DNA from: DAISVY01 sp036826635
GTDB taxonomy: Bacteria > Zixibacteria > MSB-5A5 > GN15 > FEB-12
Assembly: GCA_036826635.1 (NCBI GenBank)
Contig: DAISVY010000008.1
Coordinates: 1 to 64,000 of the forward strand
DNA length: 64,000 nt
Reading direction: 5' to 3'
Shown: in pieces, positions 8,945-18,871 of the stretch
Position numbering within the stretch: position 1 is the stretch's first letter
How the letters are laid out: every line of letters starts with the position of its first letter
Position numbers and translations under genes: made by a program
Notes under the pieces: model-generated
Told to the model about the DNA's origin: nothing
Database searches by the model: none
The model's input: only the letters and a program-made list of their open reading frames with translations

Positions 8945-11230
8945 TTACCTGACATAGATTCTTAATTTATGCCCGATCCTGATATTGTCAGCATCGGTAA
9001 TATGATTCGTGGCGAGGATTTTGGAAACAGTGGTTCGGTACTTCTTGGCGATACGACTCAGGGTGTCGCCTCGTTCGACTTTGTAGATCACGTAATCGGG
9101 GCCGCCGGAACCGGTCACGGCCAATACCTGCCCCGGATAAATCCGCGACGAACGACCCAAACCGTTAAGCCGGCGCAATTGTGCCGTCGTGGTACCGTAT
9201 TTTCTGGCGATGTCCCAGAGGGTATCGCCGGAGCGAACCTTGTGCGTCTTCCCTCTACTCTCATTTTCGGTCTGGGATTCAGCCGAAACGTAAGCTCGAT
9301 CCGACGAAGTCCGATTCATGTCTTTGAGCTTCTTGGCACTTGAGGGAATCTTGAGCTTCTGCCCGACATAGATTCGTGAACCGCGCTCAATATAGTTGAT
9401 ACGGCGCAAGGCGTTAACCGTGGTTCCGAAAGCCCGGGCGATATCCCACATGGTATCGCCGGAACGAACGGTATACACGGAATTATCGGCCTGATAATTA
9501 TCTTTCGCATTCCGTTGCCATTGCGAATACTCGCGATCCAGCGGAACCGGGACAATAAGTGTTTTGCCGGCGTATATCTTGGAGCGATGGTTCAGGTTGT
9601 TAGCCTCGAAAATAGCATACTGCGAAACGCCGTATCTGGCGGCAATAGTACTCACCGTTTCGCCACGCCTGATTTCGTGCTTAACCCAACTGGTTTCCTT
9701 CGGCGACGGCATACCATCGTAGGCCGCCAGGAACTTGTGCTTGCTGCCGACGGGAAGTTTCAGTTTATACTTCTTGTCGTTCGGAGGAGTGTAGTTACGA
9801 AGCAGCTCAGGGTTAAGCTCTTTAAGCTCGTCGACACTGCATCCGACCTCGCGAGCAACCACTTTCAATTCCAGACATTTATCGATAGTGACTTCTTCCC
9901 AGATTAGTTCGGGCTCGAATTCAATATCATGGAAACCGTAGCGCCCGGGATCCTTGGCCATTAAAGCGGCGGCGTAAATAAGCGGAACGTAATCCATGGT
10001 TTGCCGCTTGAGCTTGAGTCTCCAGAAATCAACCGTTCCCTGCTTGCGCACGGCACGCTGCACTCGACCGGGGCCACCGTTATAAGCGGCCATAGCCAGT
10101 TCCCAATCGCCGAAACGAGTGTAGAGATCCTTAAGAAACCGTGCCGCGGCTTCGGTGGATTTCTCGGGATCTTTGCGCTCGTCCACCCACCAGTTGCGAT
10201 CCAGCCCGTAAAGACGACCGGTTGAAGAGATGAACTGCCAGAGCCCCATGGCCCGCGCCCACGAGTATGCGTTGGGATTGTAGCCGGATTCGACCAGCGA
10301 CAAGTATATCAAATCCTGAGGAATGTCATACTTGACCAGAATGTCCCTAAAAAGACGGTCGTACTTCCTGGAACGACTCAGATACTTGCGAAAAGCGTCT
10401 TTAGCCACGGTCTGGAAATAAATGATCGAACTTTTTACCCGGTCGTTCATCTTGACCGGCAAGTCGAAGGTGATCGCCTGGCTTTCTTCGGCAAAAACGA
10501 GCATGGTATCGGCGCCGAGACGTTTCTCCAGTTCGCCGAACCTCTCCACGACCACCGACGGAGTCACATCGGACTGCAACTCTCCCAAAGAACGAAGGGT
10601 CACCCGATAATCGGCGATGATATTGCTCAAAAGAGTGGTGTATTTGACCGCTTCCGGGGTAAGAACCGAGTCCGGTTCAATATCCAGATTGGCCAGAATT
10701 TTGAGACTCTTCTCGAAATAGTACTGGGCTTCTTCCCAACTCGCTTCCCGATTGGCAATCACCCCCATCGCCTGGTATTCCTCGGCCAGATCGAAAAGGC
10801 GCCAGACGGCGTCATCGACCGCCGATGCGGAGTCTTCGCTGTCGACCTCGCCATAGTAGAGCATGAAGTCGGCCGGGACAGCGCTCTCGTTATCGTTATA
10901 CAGGTCTCTTTTGGGCGTTGTTTTCTCTTCCGGCTCAGAGCTTGCCGGAGGGACACTTTCCGAAGACACGGGGGGAATAGTCAATGTTACCGTATCGGGT
11001 GCCGTTTCCACAGGGAGCGGAGATTCTTCGGTGTCGTGACTTTTGGCCTCCGGCGAAACAGCGACCGGCTCCTCCTGTGCCGTTTCCTGATCCGAGGCGC
11101 CGCCGTCTCCGTACAGGCGGGGCCCGGAAGCCACCTGGTTGACCCCGCAGGAGGCAAACAGAGCAGCGGTCAAAAGGGCAAGGATTATCAGATACGGCGT
11201 GAAGCGAATACGTGGTTCAGCTTGAAACAT
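8945..11230 (-). CDS. mltD: MltD-like membrane-bound lytic murein transglycosylase with four LysM repeats
   Basis: 761 residues. Lipoprotein signal with lipobox F-A-S-C (Cys28), a Pro/Glu/Ser-rich linker to about residue 120, a helical region, then an SLT catalytic domain at about 300-400 with catalytic Glu314 in V-E-S-G-Y and A-M-A-A-Y-N-G-G. Four LysM modules from about residue 515 onward carry R-R-G-E-T, R-S-G-D-T (twice) and E-R-G-D-T motifs. It cleaves peptidoglycan glycan strands, forming 1,6-anhydro-MurNAc ends; LysM anchors it to peptidoglycan. GAGGAAAGGA lies upstream of the ATG, and a strong sigma-70-like promoter lies about 95 bases upstream. Confidence 0.93.
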   Translation of the reverse strand: MFQAEPRIRFTPYLIILALLTAALFASCGVNQVASGPRLYGDGGASDQETAQEEPVAVSPEAKSHDTEESPLPVETAPDTVTLTIPPVSSESVPPASSEPEEKTTPKRDLYNDNESAVPADFMLYYGEVDSEDSASAVDDAVWRLFDLAEEYQAMGVIANREASWEEAQYYFEKSLKILANLDIEPDSVLTPEAVKYTTLLSNIIADYRVTLRSLGELQSDVTPSVVVERFGELEKRLGADTMLVFAEESQAITFDLPVKMNDRVKSSIIYFQTVAKDAFRKYLSRSRKYDRLFRDILVKYDIPQDLIYLSLVESGYNPNAYSWARAMGLWQFISSTGRLYGLDRNWWVDERKDPEKSTEAAARFLKDLYTRFGDWELAMAAYNGGPGRVQRAVRKQGTVDFWRLKLKRQTMDYVPLIYAAALMAKDPGRYGFHDIEFEPELIWEEVTIDKCLELKVVAREVGCSVDELKELNPELLRNYTPPNDKKYKLKLPVGSKHKFLAAYDGMPSPKETSWVKHEIRRGETVSTIAARYGVSQYAIFEANNLNHRSKIYAGKTLIVPVPLDREYSQWQRNAKDNYQADNSVYTVRSGDTMWDIARAFGTTVNALRRINYIERGSRIYVGQKLKIPSSAKKLKDMNRTSSDRAYVSAESQTENESRGKTHKVRSGDTLWDIARKYGTTTAQLRRLNGLGRSSRIYPGQVLAVTGSGGPDYVIYKVERGDTLSRIAKKYRTTVSKILATNHITDADNIRIGHKLRIYVR

Positions 11231-11324
11231 CGATTCCTTTCCTCTGTTGTTATCGAGGCACCTTCCTGGTAATTATCGGTTCGAGTTTTCGGCCTCTTTA
11301 GGTCACGCCGCCTAAGTTCTTGCC

Positions 11325-11353
11325 ATATAAGAAATAATAAAAACCCATGTCAA
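11325..11353 (-). promoter_or_regulatory. Sigma-70-type promoter of mltD-sppA
   Basis: Minus-strand TTGACA (11348-11353), 17-base AT-rich spacer, TTATAT (11325-11330). It lies between the miaA stop (11379) and the mltD start (11230), with a predicted transcript start near 11318. Confidence 0.8.
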
Positions 11354-11378
11354 GTCTTTTCAGCCTTCTTTCGCATTC

Positions 11379-12314
11379 TCAGGACAATGGCAAGGCCTGT
11401 CTGAGGCTCTTGGCATCCGCAAAAAAGCGCCCGGTTATCTGATGTCGGAACCAGGTTATCTGTCTTTTGGCATAACGGCGCGTATTCCGCTTAATGGACG
11501 CCACCGCCTCATCAAAAGTGCAGTGCCCGTCCATATATTCCAGAAATTCGGAATACCCGATAACATTCGCCTCGCGTATGCGTTCACCGAGTCCGCGTTT
11601 CACAAGCCCTTCCAGTTCGGCCGGGAGACCGGCCAGAATCATTGCATCCACGCGAAATTCAATAGCCCGGTACAGCTTCTCACGCGGCGGCATAAGACAA
11701 TAAAAATCGTAAACATAGTTACTCTTCTTATACGCCCCCGATTTCACCAGGTCCGATTTCGATTGCCCCGTTGATTCGAAAATTTCCAGCGCTCGGATAA
11801 CTCGCACCCTGTTGTTGGGATGAACCGCGTCGGCTTCGGCCGGATCGATCTCGGCCAACCGGCGATGCATTTCCTCCGGGCCGAGCTTTTCCATATCGGC
11901 CTCCAGACGGTGACGAATCGCCGGGGCACTATCCCCTTCAATCTCCACCGCCCCCTCGGTCAATATCTTCAAATAGAGACCGGAGCCACCCACAATCAGC
12001 GGTATCCGGTCACGCTTTTTAATATCCGCAATAGCCGCCTCGGCCTCGGCAAGAAACCTGTAAGCGGAGTACTTCTCTCCGGGTTCAATAATATCAATAA
12101 GATGAGTAGGGACGATTTCGCGTTCCCGGACAGTCGGCTTGGCCGTGCCAATATCGAGATACTTGATAATCTGACATGAGTCGGCCGAGACAACCTCAAC
12201 CGGATACTGCGCCGCCAGCTCAAGAGCGATACCGGACTTTCCCGAACCGGTCGGGCCGCAGATAATCGGAATAGCCTTGTCGTTAGCCTCGCCCAAATTG
12301 CTTATCCAGATCAT
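11379..12314 (-). CDS. miaA: tRNA dimethylallyltransferase MiaA
   Basis: 311 residues, normal for MiaA. Walker A G-P-T-G-S-G-K-S at residues 20-27; S-A-D-S-x-Q-I and D-I-G-T-A-K-P shortly after are family hallmarks; G-G-S-G-L-Y-L-K follows at about residue 104. It adds the dimethylallyl group to A37 of tRNAs reading UNN codons. The ATG lies inside the 3' end of mutL (32-base overlap), so translation is probably coupled. It is the last gene of the lapA-to-miaA run. Confidence 0.97.
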   Translation of the reverse strand: MIWISNLGEANDKAIPIICGPTGSGKSGIALELAAQYPVEVVSADSCQIIKYLDIGTAKPTVREREIVPTHLIDIIEPGEKYSAYRFLAEAEAAIADIKKRDRIPLIVGGSGLYLKILTEGAVEIEGDSAPAIRHRLEADMEKLGPEEMHRRLAEIDPAEADAVHPNNRVRVIRALEIFESTGQSKSDLVKSGAYKKSNYVYDFYCLMPPREKLYRAIEFRVDAMILAGLPAELEGLVKRGLGERIREANVIGYSEFLEYMDGHCTFDEAVASIKRNTRRYAKRQITWFRHQITGRFFADAKSLRQALPLS

Positions 12315-14139
12315 CGCGGCTGATCTTTATCAGTGTCGGACGACCATGCGGACAGGAATAAGCGTTTCCACACTTCATCAACCGGCTTATCAATGCCTCC
12401 GCTTCCCTGTCGTCAAGACGGTCACCTGCCATCACCGCGGAACGGCAGGCTATCGACTGAGCGATGGCCTTTTTCAAATCGTATCCGGTGCCTTTCAGCG
12501 AAGCGATGTCGTCCAACACGGCCAGAATTGCCTTCTCGGGAGATTTCCGCGACAAAATCGAGGGAACGGCCTCGATGCGCACGGTCGTACCGCCGAAGGG
12601 GGCAATGTCGAAACCGGAGTGATTCAGGAGCGATTCCGACTCTTCGAACACGGCCATTTGTTCGGCGTTTAGTTCCACCTGAACCGGCAGTAACAACCGC
12701 TGAGCCACGCCCCCTTCGTGGTTCATCCATCTGAGAGTTTCCTCGAACAACACCCGCTCATGGGCGGTATGTTGATCAACGATGTACAACTCATCGGCAC
12801 GCTGAAACAGAAGATACAGATCGGCGAACCGACCAATCAGATAGAAACCCTCGGCCGAGAGCGGTGTTGACGGGACGGCTGAAGTTTCCAGCTCCACGAT
12901 CTCACCGGTGCTCGTATCCACCCGGGCGATACCGGGCAACGGATCGGCCGCCGGCGGTTGGGCTTTGTACAACTCGGCGAGCATACCGGGATCATACGGG
13001 GCATGCTGTCCCACCCCGGGAATCTTGTAGTTCGCCTGACCGGAAGAAGGATCGCGCGAAGGTGTCCAGGCCGGTTGTTCACCCGAGCCATGGGAATATC
13101 CGGGAACCTTCAGCGACGGCACAACCCCGGCGCGTTGAAGACCGTCATGGACAGCGTGATGAATAAGGCTGTGAATCTCACGCTCACAAGAAAGACGCAC
13201 TTCGGTCTTGGCCGGATGAACGTTGACATCGATCTCCATCGGATCAACCGTGAGAAACAACGCCCCGACGGGGAAATTGCCACGCGGAAGCGATTCACCG
13301 TAACCCTGCGCAAAAGCATGACTCATCATGGGAGAATGGACATAACGACCATTGACAAAGAAGTACTGACTATTACGGTTACTCTGGGCCAGATCAGGCG
13401 GACCGACGTAAGCTTCGAGCCGAAGCGGGCCGCTCTCTCCCGTCGCCTCGATCAGTTTCTTCCCCGGTGTCAACAGGGCCGCCACTCGTTCGCCGGGCGG
13501 CTGTCCGGTCGGCAGCGAGAAGATTTTCCGTCCATTGAGACGATAGGTAAACCCGACCACGGAGCGACTCATCGCCATAGCCATAGCGACACGCGAGATG
13601 TGACGGGCTTCGGTGGTTTCGGCCTTGAGGAATTTCCGACGAGCCGGTGTGTTATAAAACAGATTCTCAACCTCTACGGTCGTTCCCAAACCGGCGGCAA
13701 CCGGCTGTCTGGATTGCAGCACACCCCCCTCAATTACGATTTCGGCAGCGCTGTCGGCTTCGCCCGGACGGGAAACCATGCGCATGCGCGACACGGAAGC
13801 AATCGAAGGCAAAGCCTCACCCCGAAAACCGTACGAGACAATTCGGTCGAGATCGCGCGAGTCGGAAATTTTCGAAGTGGCATGGCGGGAAAAAGCTATC
13901 TCGATCTGATCTTCATCGATCCCGCACCCGTCATCCACGATCTTGATCAAAGATACGCCCGATTTCTCGATAATGATTTCGATCCGGCCGGCCCCGGCAT
14001 CAAGAGCGTTCTCGACCAGTTCCTTGACCACGGAAGCCGGACGTTCCACCACTTCACCGGCGGCGATTTTGTTAATCAAACGTTCCGGCAAAGGACGGAT
14101 ACGGGGACGAGGGGACCGATTCTCGGAAGCGGGGGTCAT
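12283..14139 (-). CDS. mutL: DNA mismatch repair protein MutL, endonuclease type
   Basis: 618 residues. GHKL ATPase N-terminus with N-K-I-A-A-G-E-V-V-E-R-P, E-L-V-E-N-A-L-D-A-G, D-D-G-C-G-I and Y-G-F-R-G-E-A-L-P-S-I. The C-terminal domain has the metal-dependent nicking motif D-Q-H-T-A-H-E-R-V-L-F-E (family consensus DQHAxxExxxxE; here T replaces the first A), plus A-C-R-S-A-V and C-P-H-G-R-P-T zinc-site motifs. This is therefore the endonuclease-active class found in bacteria without MutH. It overlaps mutS by ATGA (14136-14139). Confidence 0.97.
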   Translation of the reverse strand: MTPASENRSPRPRIRPLPERLINKIAAGEVVERPASVVKELVENALDAGAGRIEIIIEKSGVSLIKIVDDGCGIDEDQIEIAFSRHATSKISDSRDLDRIVSYGFRGEALPSIASVSRMRMVSRPGEADSAAEIVIEGGVLQSRQPVAAGLGTTVEVENLFYNTPARRKFLKAETTEARHISRVAMAMAMSRSVVGFTYRLNGRKIFSLPTGQPPGERVAALLTPGKKLIEATGESGPLRLEAYVGPPDLAQSNRNSQYFFVNGRYVHSPMMSHAFAQGYGESLPRGNFPVGALFLTVDPMEIDVNVHPAKTEVRLSCEREIHSLIHHAVHDGLQRAGVVPSLKVPGYSHGSGEQPAWTPSRDPSSGQANYKIPGVGQHAPYDPGMLAELYKAQPPAADPLPGIARVDTSTGEIVELETSAVPSTPLSAEGFYLIGRFADLYLLFQRADELYIVDQHTAHERVLFEETLRWMNHEGGVAQRLLLPVQVELNAEQMAVFEESESLLNHSGFDIAPFGGTTVRIEAVPSILSRKSPEKAILAVLDDIASLKGTGYDLKKAIAQSIACRSAVMAGDRLDDREAEALISRLMKCGNAYSCPHGRPTLIKISRDDLDKQFGRG

Positions 14140-16745
14140 TTGAGTTCCTCTTTGAGATGTTGCAGCAGTTCAAAGGCCTGCAATGGAGACATGTTGTCCA
14201 GATCGGCCGCTTTTATCTTTTGCTCTACGGATGAAGGCGGCCGGTCGAACAGGCTGGTCTGAACTTTTTCCTTGTAAATACCCTTACCCAACTCCGACTG
14301 GTTGAACTTACCCGAATCCAGCAAGCGAAGAATCTGCCTGGCACGTGTGATGGTGGCCCGGGGAATCCCGGCCAGGCGGGCGACCTCGATTCCGTAAGAA
14401 TCATCGCAGCCCCCCGGAATAATCTTGTGCAGGAAGATCACTTTATCTTCCCATTTGCGCACAGCCACCTGATAGTTGCGGATACAGTCGTACAAACCGG
14501 CCATACCGGTCAGTTCATGATAGTGCGTTGCGAACACGGTGCGACAGCGCAGATTCTCGTTGATCGCTTCCACCACCGACCAGGCCACGGAGAGACCGTC
14601 GAAAGTCGACGTCCCGCGTCCCACTTCATCGAGCAAAACCAGCGAACGCTCGGTGGCATTGTTCAGGATATTGGCCGTCTCCACCATTTCCACCAGAAAC
14701 GTGGACTGCCCCCCGGCCAGATTATCAAGCGCGCCGACCCGGGTAAAAACGCGGTCGACCAGACCAATTTCGGCTTTATCGGCGGGGACAAAAGACCCGA
14801 TCTGGGCCATGATCACGATTAAACCGATCTGCCGAAGGTAAGTCGATTTCCCCGACATGTTGGGACCGGTGAGAATAACCACACGCTGTTCTTCAACCGA
14901 CAGATCAACGTCGTTGGCAACAAAAGAGCCGGTCGGAAGCACCGACTCGACAACCGGATGACGCCCCCCGGATATGTTGAGCCGAGTATCGGCGTGCACT
15001 TCGGGACGGCAGAATCCCCGCTCGACCGCCAGATCGGCCAGAGATGAAACCAGATCTGTCTCGGCCAGCAATTCCGCCGTCAGCAGAATATCGGCGATGT
15101 TGTCGTTGAGAAACGCCGTCAACTCAGTGTAAAGCTCCTGCTCGAGAGAGATTATTTTCTCCTCGGCCGCAAAGATCAGCTCTTCTTTTTCCTTGAGTTC
15201 GGGGGTGATATAGCGCTCGGCGTTAACCAAAGTTTGCTTGCGTATATACTCCCCGGGCGCTTCATCGCGGTGGGCGTTGGTTATTTCAAGATAATAACCG
15301 AACACTTTGTTGAAACCGACCTTGAGCGTGGAAATACCGGTGCGCTCGCGTTCTTTCTGCTGCAACGAAGCGATGTAATCACGAGCCTCGCGGATAGAAT
15401 CGTTCAAGGTGTCCAGCTTCGGCGAGAAACCGCGACGGAATATCTTCCCCTTGTTGACTGTCAGGGGCGGTTCTTCCACCAACGCCTGCTCGATTTTATC
15501 GATAACGGTCTCTTCAGAAGGAACAGCCGCGGCGATCCGCTGCAGGTGCGGACTATGGGCGTGCTCAAGCAACAGTCGCAGTTTACCGGATATTTTCAAA
15601 GCCTGGGCTATCGCGGCCATCTGACGGGGATTAAGCTTGCCGATACCAAGCCGACCGCCCAGCTTCTCCAGATCGGGCAGATTTTTGGTGTTCTCCGTTA
15701 TTTCAAAACAGAGATCGCGATTGCGGACCAGTTCGGCCACCCCACCCAACCGCAATTCGATCCGCTCGCAGTTCACATACGGCCGCAACAAAGCCTGACG
15801 CAACCGGCGAGCTCCGGCCGCGGTGCGACAACGATTCATGACGGCAAAAAGGGTGTGAGTTTTGTTCTCCGAGGCTATGCTCTCGACCAGCTCCAGGTTG
15901 CGCACGCTGTTGTAGTCGAGCCTCATATACTCGGCGTCGTCCAGCCGCGTCAAACGTTTCACATGCGAAAGCCGTTCCCGGTGATTGTCGCGCAGGTAAC
16001 GGAAAATCGCCCCGGCCGCAACCACGGCCAGCCTGTCGTCGGCAACACCGAAGCCCTCCAGTGTTTCGGTACCGAAATGAGCGTTCAGTTCGCGCTGGGC
16101 GGTTTTAAGATCGAAATTCCAGTCTTCGTAAGCACTAAGCACACCACCGAGACCGTTCTGTTCAAACAGATCAGGAAACTGTTCCCGGCCTTTCTCGGCC
16201 GGGTAAAGAATCTCCGCCGGTGCCATGATCCGCAGGCGTTCGAGTATTTTCCGGACCGATCCTTCCTCCACGATGAAAGTCCCGGTCGTAATGTCCAGCA
16301 GGGCCATACCGACCGTACGCCCGTCCCGGCCATACACCGCCGCCAGAGCGCCGCCAAGTTGTTCATTGTCGGGAGACTCGACCGTTGCCGTTCCCGGGGT
16401 AAGGACCTCAACCACCTCCCGTTTCACCAATCCCCGGGCGGTTTTGGGATCTTCCACCTGTTCGACGATAACAACTTTTTCGCCACGAGCCAGCAGTCGG
16501 GCCAGATAACGGTCGGCCGAATGGTGCGGTACTCCCGCGAGAGGGATTCGTTCCGAATTGCCGTGGGAGCGTGACGTCAGCGCAATACCGAGCATCGGGG
16601 CGGCCTTCACGGCGTCGTCCCCGAACATCTCGTAAAAATCTCCCATGCGAAAGAACAGAATTTTGTCGGGGTGCTGCTCTTTGATGGCGTGATACTGCCG
16701 CATGAGCGGGGTGAATCCGGACGAGGAGTCGACCTGCTTGCTCAT
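14136..16745 (-). CDS. mutS: DNA mismatch repair protein MutS
   Basis: 869 residues, full-length MutS1. The N-terminal mismatch-binding motif F-Y-E is in M-G-D-F-Y-E-M-F; Walker A is G-P-N-M-S-G-K-S-T, then D-E-V-G-R-G-T-S-T-F-D-G and A-T-H-Y-H-E-L. It recognises base mismatches and recruits MutL. Start and stop overlap its neighbours by four bases on both sides (SPOR gene upstream, mutL downstream), showing tight coupling. Confidence 0.98.
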   Translation of the reverse strand: MSKQVDSSSGFTPLMRQYHAIKEQHPDKILFFRMGDFYEMFGDDAVKAAPMLGIALTSRSHGNSERIPLAGVPHHSADRYLARLLARGEKVVIVEQVEDPKTARGLVKREVVEVLTPGTATVESPDNEQLGGALAAVYGRDGRTVGMALLDITTGTFIVEEGSVRKILERLRIMAPAEILYPAEKGREQFPDLFEQNGLGGVLSAYEDWNFDLKTAQRELNAHFGTETLEGFGVADDRLAVVAAGAIFRYLRDNHRERLSHVKRLTRLDDAEYMRLDYNSVRNLELVESIASENKTHTLFAVMNRCRTAAGARRLRQALLRPYVNCERIELRLGGVAELVRNRDLCFEITENTKNLPDLEKLGGRLGIGKLNPRQMAAIAQALKISGKLRLLLEHAHSPHLQRIAAAVPSEETVIDKIEQALVEEPPLTVNKGKIFRRGFSPKLDTLNDSIREARDYIASLQQKERERTGISTLKVGFNKVFGYYLEITNAHRDEAPGEYIRKQTLVNAERYITPELKEKEELIFAAEEKIISLEQELYTELTAFLNDNIADILLTAELLAETDLVSSLADLAVERGFCRPEVHADTRLNISGGRHPVVESVLPTGSFVANDVDLSVEEQRVVILTGPNMSGKSTYLRQIGLIVIMAQIGSFVPADKAEIGLVDRVFTRVGALDNLAGGQSTFLVEMVETANILNNATERSLVLLDEVGRGTSTFDGLSVAWSVVEAINENLRCRTVFATHYHELTGMAGLYDCIRNYQVAVRKWEDKVIFLHKIIPGGCDDSYGIEVARLAGIPRATITRARQILRLLDSGKFNQSELGKGIYKEKVQTSLFDRPPSSVEQKIKAADLDNMSPLQAFELLQHLKEELK

Positions 16746-17740
16746 CGGGTCACAACCTGAAATGCTTCGTGATGGGCCGCTTCAAGCTGAAGCTTAAACC
16801 GGGAGGCCTCGGCGTAATCCTGAAAACGACCTACGTAGACGACATGGTATTCCTTGCCGGAGATTTCTTTTTTCCTGATCTCGACCCCGCGGTCGTATCT
16901 CTCGAATTCGTCGGCGTATTCCTCGGCGTTCGACTTGCTCGAAAAGACACCTACTTTGATCGAATAGTATGTCCCGGTCAATTGCTCGGCGGCGTTATCC
17001 CCGGACGACGGGGTCGACATCCCCCCGAGTTTCTCCATCAGTTCGTCGAGACCGACCGCCGAAGGATAGCCTTCACGAATCAGATTATAATAAAACACGG
17101 CATCATCGATACGATTCCTGTGCACCGCCTCCATACCGAGAAGGTACAGAGCCTGAGGAATGCCGCCACCGGAGCGGGCGCGGACCAGAGCACGAAGCGT
17201 TTTTGATGACCCGATGCTTTTCTTATTGGCCGTCATAATGCGGGCCTTGTCCACCTGCCCCCACTGCTCGGTTTCACCCGAGGAATGCCTCACCAGATAG
17301 TGATCACACTCCTGCAAAGCGGCGTCGTAATCCCCGGCCAACTCGTCCCGAAGCACGGACAGGCGAAGCATTTCCCCCTGGTATCGTCCCGCCTCCCAGC
17401 GCGAATGATAGTCGGCCAGATGCCGCCCCAAACGCTGGTAGTCTCGCGTCAAAAGATAATACTGGGCCAGCCGGTAGTAGATTTCCTCCTGATACACAAC
17501 CGCCACAGAAGCGTTCAGGGCCGCCTGCATCAGGCGAGCCGCCTGGTTGGCATCGGTTTCCAACAAGCTCTGGTAAAACAGGGTATTGCCGTCACGACTG
17601 GCGGCCGTGGCCAGACGGGAAAGCGAGTCGCGGGCTTCTCCCAGGTGTCCCTCTTGAATGAGAGTATAAACGGTTTCACCGTGCAACACCGGTGTGACGG
17701 CCAAAACCGCAAGCAGCAGTATGATGATGGATCGAATCAT
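16742..17740 (-). CDS. Exported TPR-like protein with C-terminal SPOR domain
   Basis: 332 residues. N-terminal signal peptide (I-I-I-L-L-L-A-V-L-A-V-T-P-V-L-H-G), then about 200 residues of helical TPR-like repeats, and a C-terminal SPOR domain of about 75 residues (Y-S-I-K-V-G-V-F ... Y-H-V-V-Y-V-G-R-F-x-D-Y-A-E-A). SPOR domains bind denuded glycan at division sites, so a periplasmic peptidoglycan-associated role is likely. It sits between lapB and mutS with a four-base overlap into mutS. The specific function is unknown. Confidence 0.85.
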   Translation of the reverse strand: MIRSIIILLLAVLAVTPVLHGETVYTLIQEGHLGEARDSLSRLATAASRDGNTLFYQSLLETDANQAARLMQAALNASVAVVYQEEIYYRLAQYYLLTRDYQRLGRHLADYHSRWEAGRYQGEMLRLSVLRDELAGDYDAALQECDHYLVRHSSGETEQWGQVDKARIMTANKKSIGSSKTLRALVRARSGGGIPQALYLLGMEAVHRNRIDDAVFYYNLIREGYPSAVGLDELMEKLGGMSTPSSGDNAAEQLTGTYYSIKVGVFSSKSNAEEYADEFERYDRGVEIRKKEISGKEYHVVYVGRFQDYAEASRFKLQLEAAHHEAFQVVTR

Positions 17741-17770
17741 TGTCGGGCGGCCATTGGCCGGTCGGACTGA

Positions 17771-18871
17771 TTATGCCCTGATCTCAGCAGGACCGCGGCT
17801 GGCCGACGGGTCGGACGGCCGATTTTTGTGTTCCTGATGTTTTTTCTCAAGCTCTCGGAGCAGACGTTCCACCTTACCCTTATCTCCGCTCTCCAGATAG
17901 ACCCGAATCAGTTCCAGCACGGCCGAGATATCCGAAGGGTAATCGTCGACCACGTTTTCCAGTAATTGAACGGCCTGATCCAGGTCGCCCTTTTTCTGGT
18001 AAAACTCGGCCAAAGCTCGGCGCGCCTCAAGATTTCTGGGCGACTCCCGCAGAATCGACTCACAGATTTCCTGAATATCACCGAACCGACCCAGATCAAA
18101 AAGGGTCTTTTTCAGACGTTCGATAACCAGATGGCCCTGATCCGGCACAACCGAGATAAGCTTACGCCAAAACGTAACGGCGTCTTCGTACCGCCTTTCC
18201 TCGCAATAGGAATCACCTATAGCCAAATAGGCGCCGACCAGAGTCGGGTCCAGCCCCAGGGCTTCCTTGTACATTACACGGGCCTTATGATACTCCCGTT
18301 TGCGATACAACTGCTCAGCCGCCCGGAATTTGTATTTGGCTAACGGCTTTTTGGATTTATTGCCTTCAAGCCTAAGGATCTGACTGGCGGTTTCAAAAGC
18401 CAGGTCCCACGCCTGAGCCTGCTCCTGCAACCGCAACAGTTTCAAATGCGCCCAGTGATTGCCGGAATCAAGAGACAGAAGCTCTTTCAAGGCCGCTTCG
18501 CCCATCTTATAGTCGTTAACCGCCAGACAATCATCGGCGATCTCGTGCAGGATAGCCACACGGTCGGCCCGGTTGAGATCGGGACGGTGGGTCAGGTCCT
18601 TATGTACCTGCAAAGCTCGCTGGGGCTGGCTGTTCTCGCGCAGAATGCGCCCCAATCGCAAATACGCATCCAGATTACCCGAATCCTCGGCCACCACCTG
18701 ACGCAGCTTGGTGAAAGCCGACTCCTGATGGCCATCGAGCAAATCTTTAAGACCGTCGACATATAACGAAACGTCACGCTTGGAAGACTTCCGAACAAAG
18801 CGCTCATAGACCAAATAAAACGCGAGCGCCACCAGTAAAAGAATCAGAAAGGCCAGGCCGTACTCGATCAT
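17771..18871 (-). CDS. lapB: LapB/YciM-like TPR protein, membrane anchored
   Basis: 366 residues with one N-terminal membrane helix (about 4-23), then at least six TPR units covering residues 30-340. The architecture and the lapA gene immediately upstream (four-base overlap) match LapB, which in E. coli regulates LpxC through FtsH and so lipopolysaccharide synthesis. In contrast to E. coli LapB there is no C-terminal rubredoxin-like CxxC pair; the tail is short and polar (P-S-D-P-S-A-S-R-G-P). The LapB assignment therefore rests on synteny and the TPR-membrane layout. Confidence 0.8.
   Translation of the reverse strand: MIEYGLAFLILLLVALAFYLVYERFVRKSSKRDVSLYVDGLKDLLDGHQESAFTKLRQVVAEDSGNLDAYLRLGRILRENSQPQRALQVHKDLTHRPDLNRADRVAILHEIADDCLAVNDYKMGEAALKELLSLDSGNHWAHLKLLRLQEQAQAWDLAFETASQILRLEGNKSKKPLAKYKFRAAEQLYRKREYHKARVMYKEALGLDPTLVGAYLAIGDSYCEERRYEDAVTFWRKLISVVPDQGHLVIERLKKTLFDLGRFGDIQEICESILRESPRNLEARRALAEFYQKKGDLDQAVQLLENVVDDYPSDISAVLELIRVYLESGDKGKVERLLRELEKKHQEHKNRPSDPSASRGPAEIRA

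Noticed and set aside
12958..14262. 434-codon plus-strand ORF opposite mutL
   Set aside because: It is antisense to the well-supported mutL gene and its translation has no recognisable motif; such long mirror ORFs are common at this GC content.
15234..16574. 446-codon plus-strand ORF opposite mutS
   Set aside because: Antisense to intact mutS; no ribosome site or family pattern.
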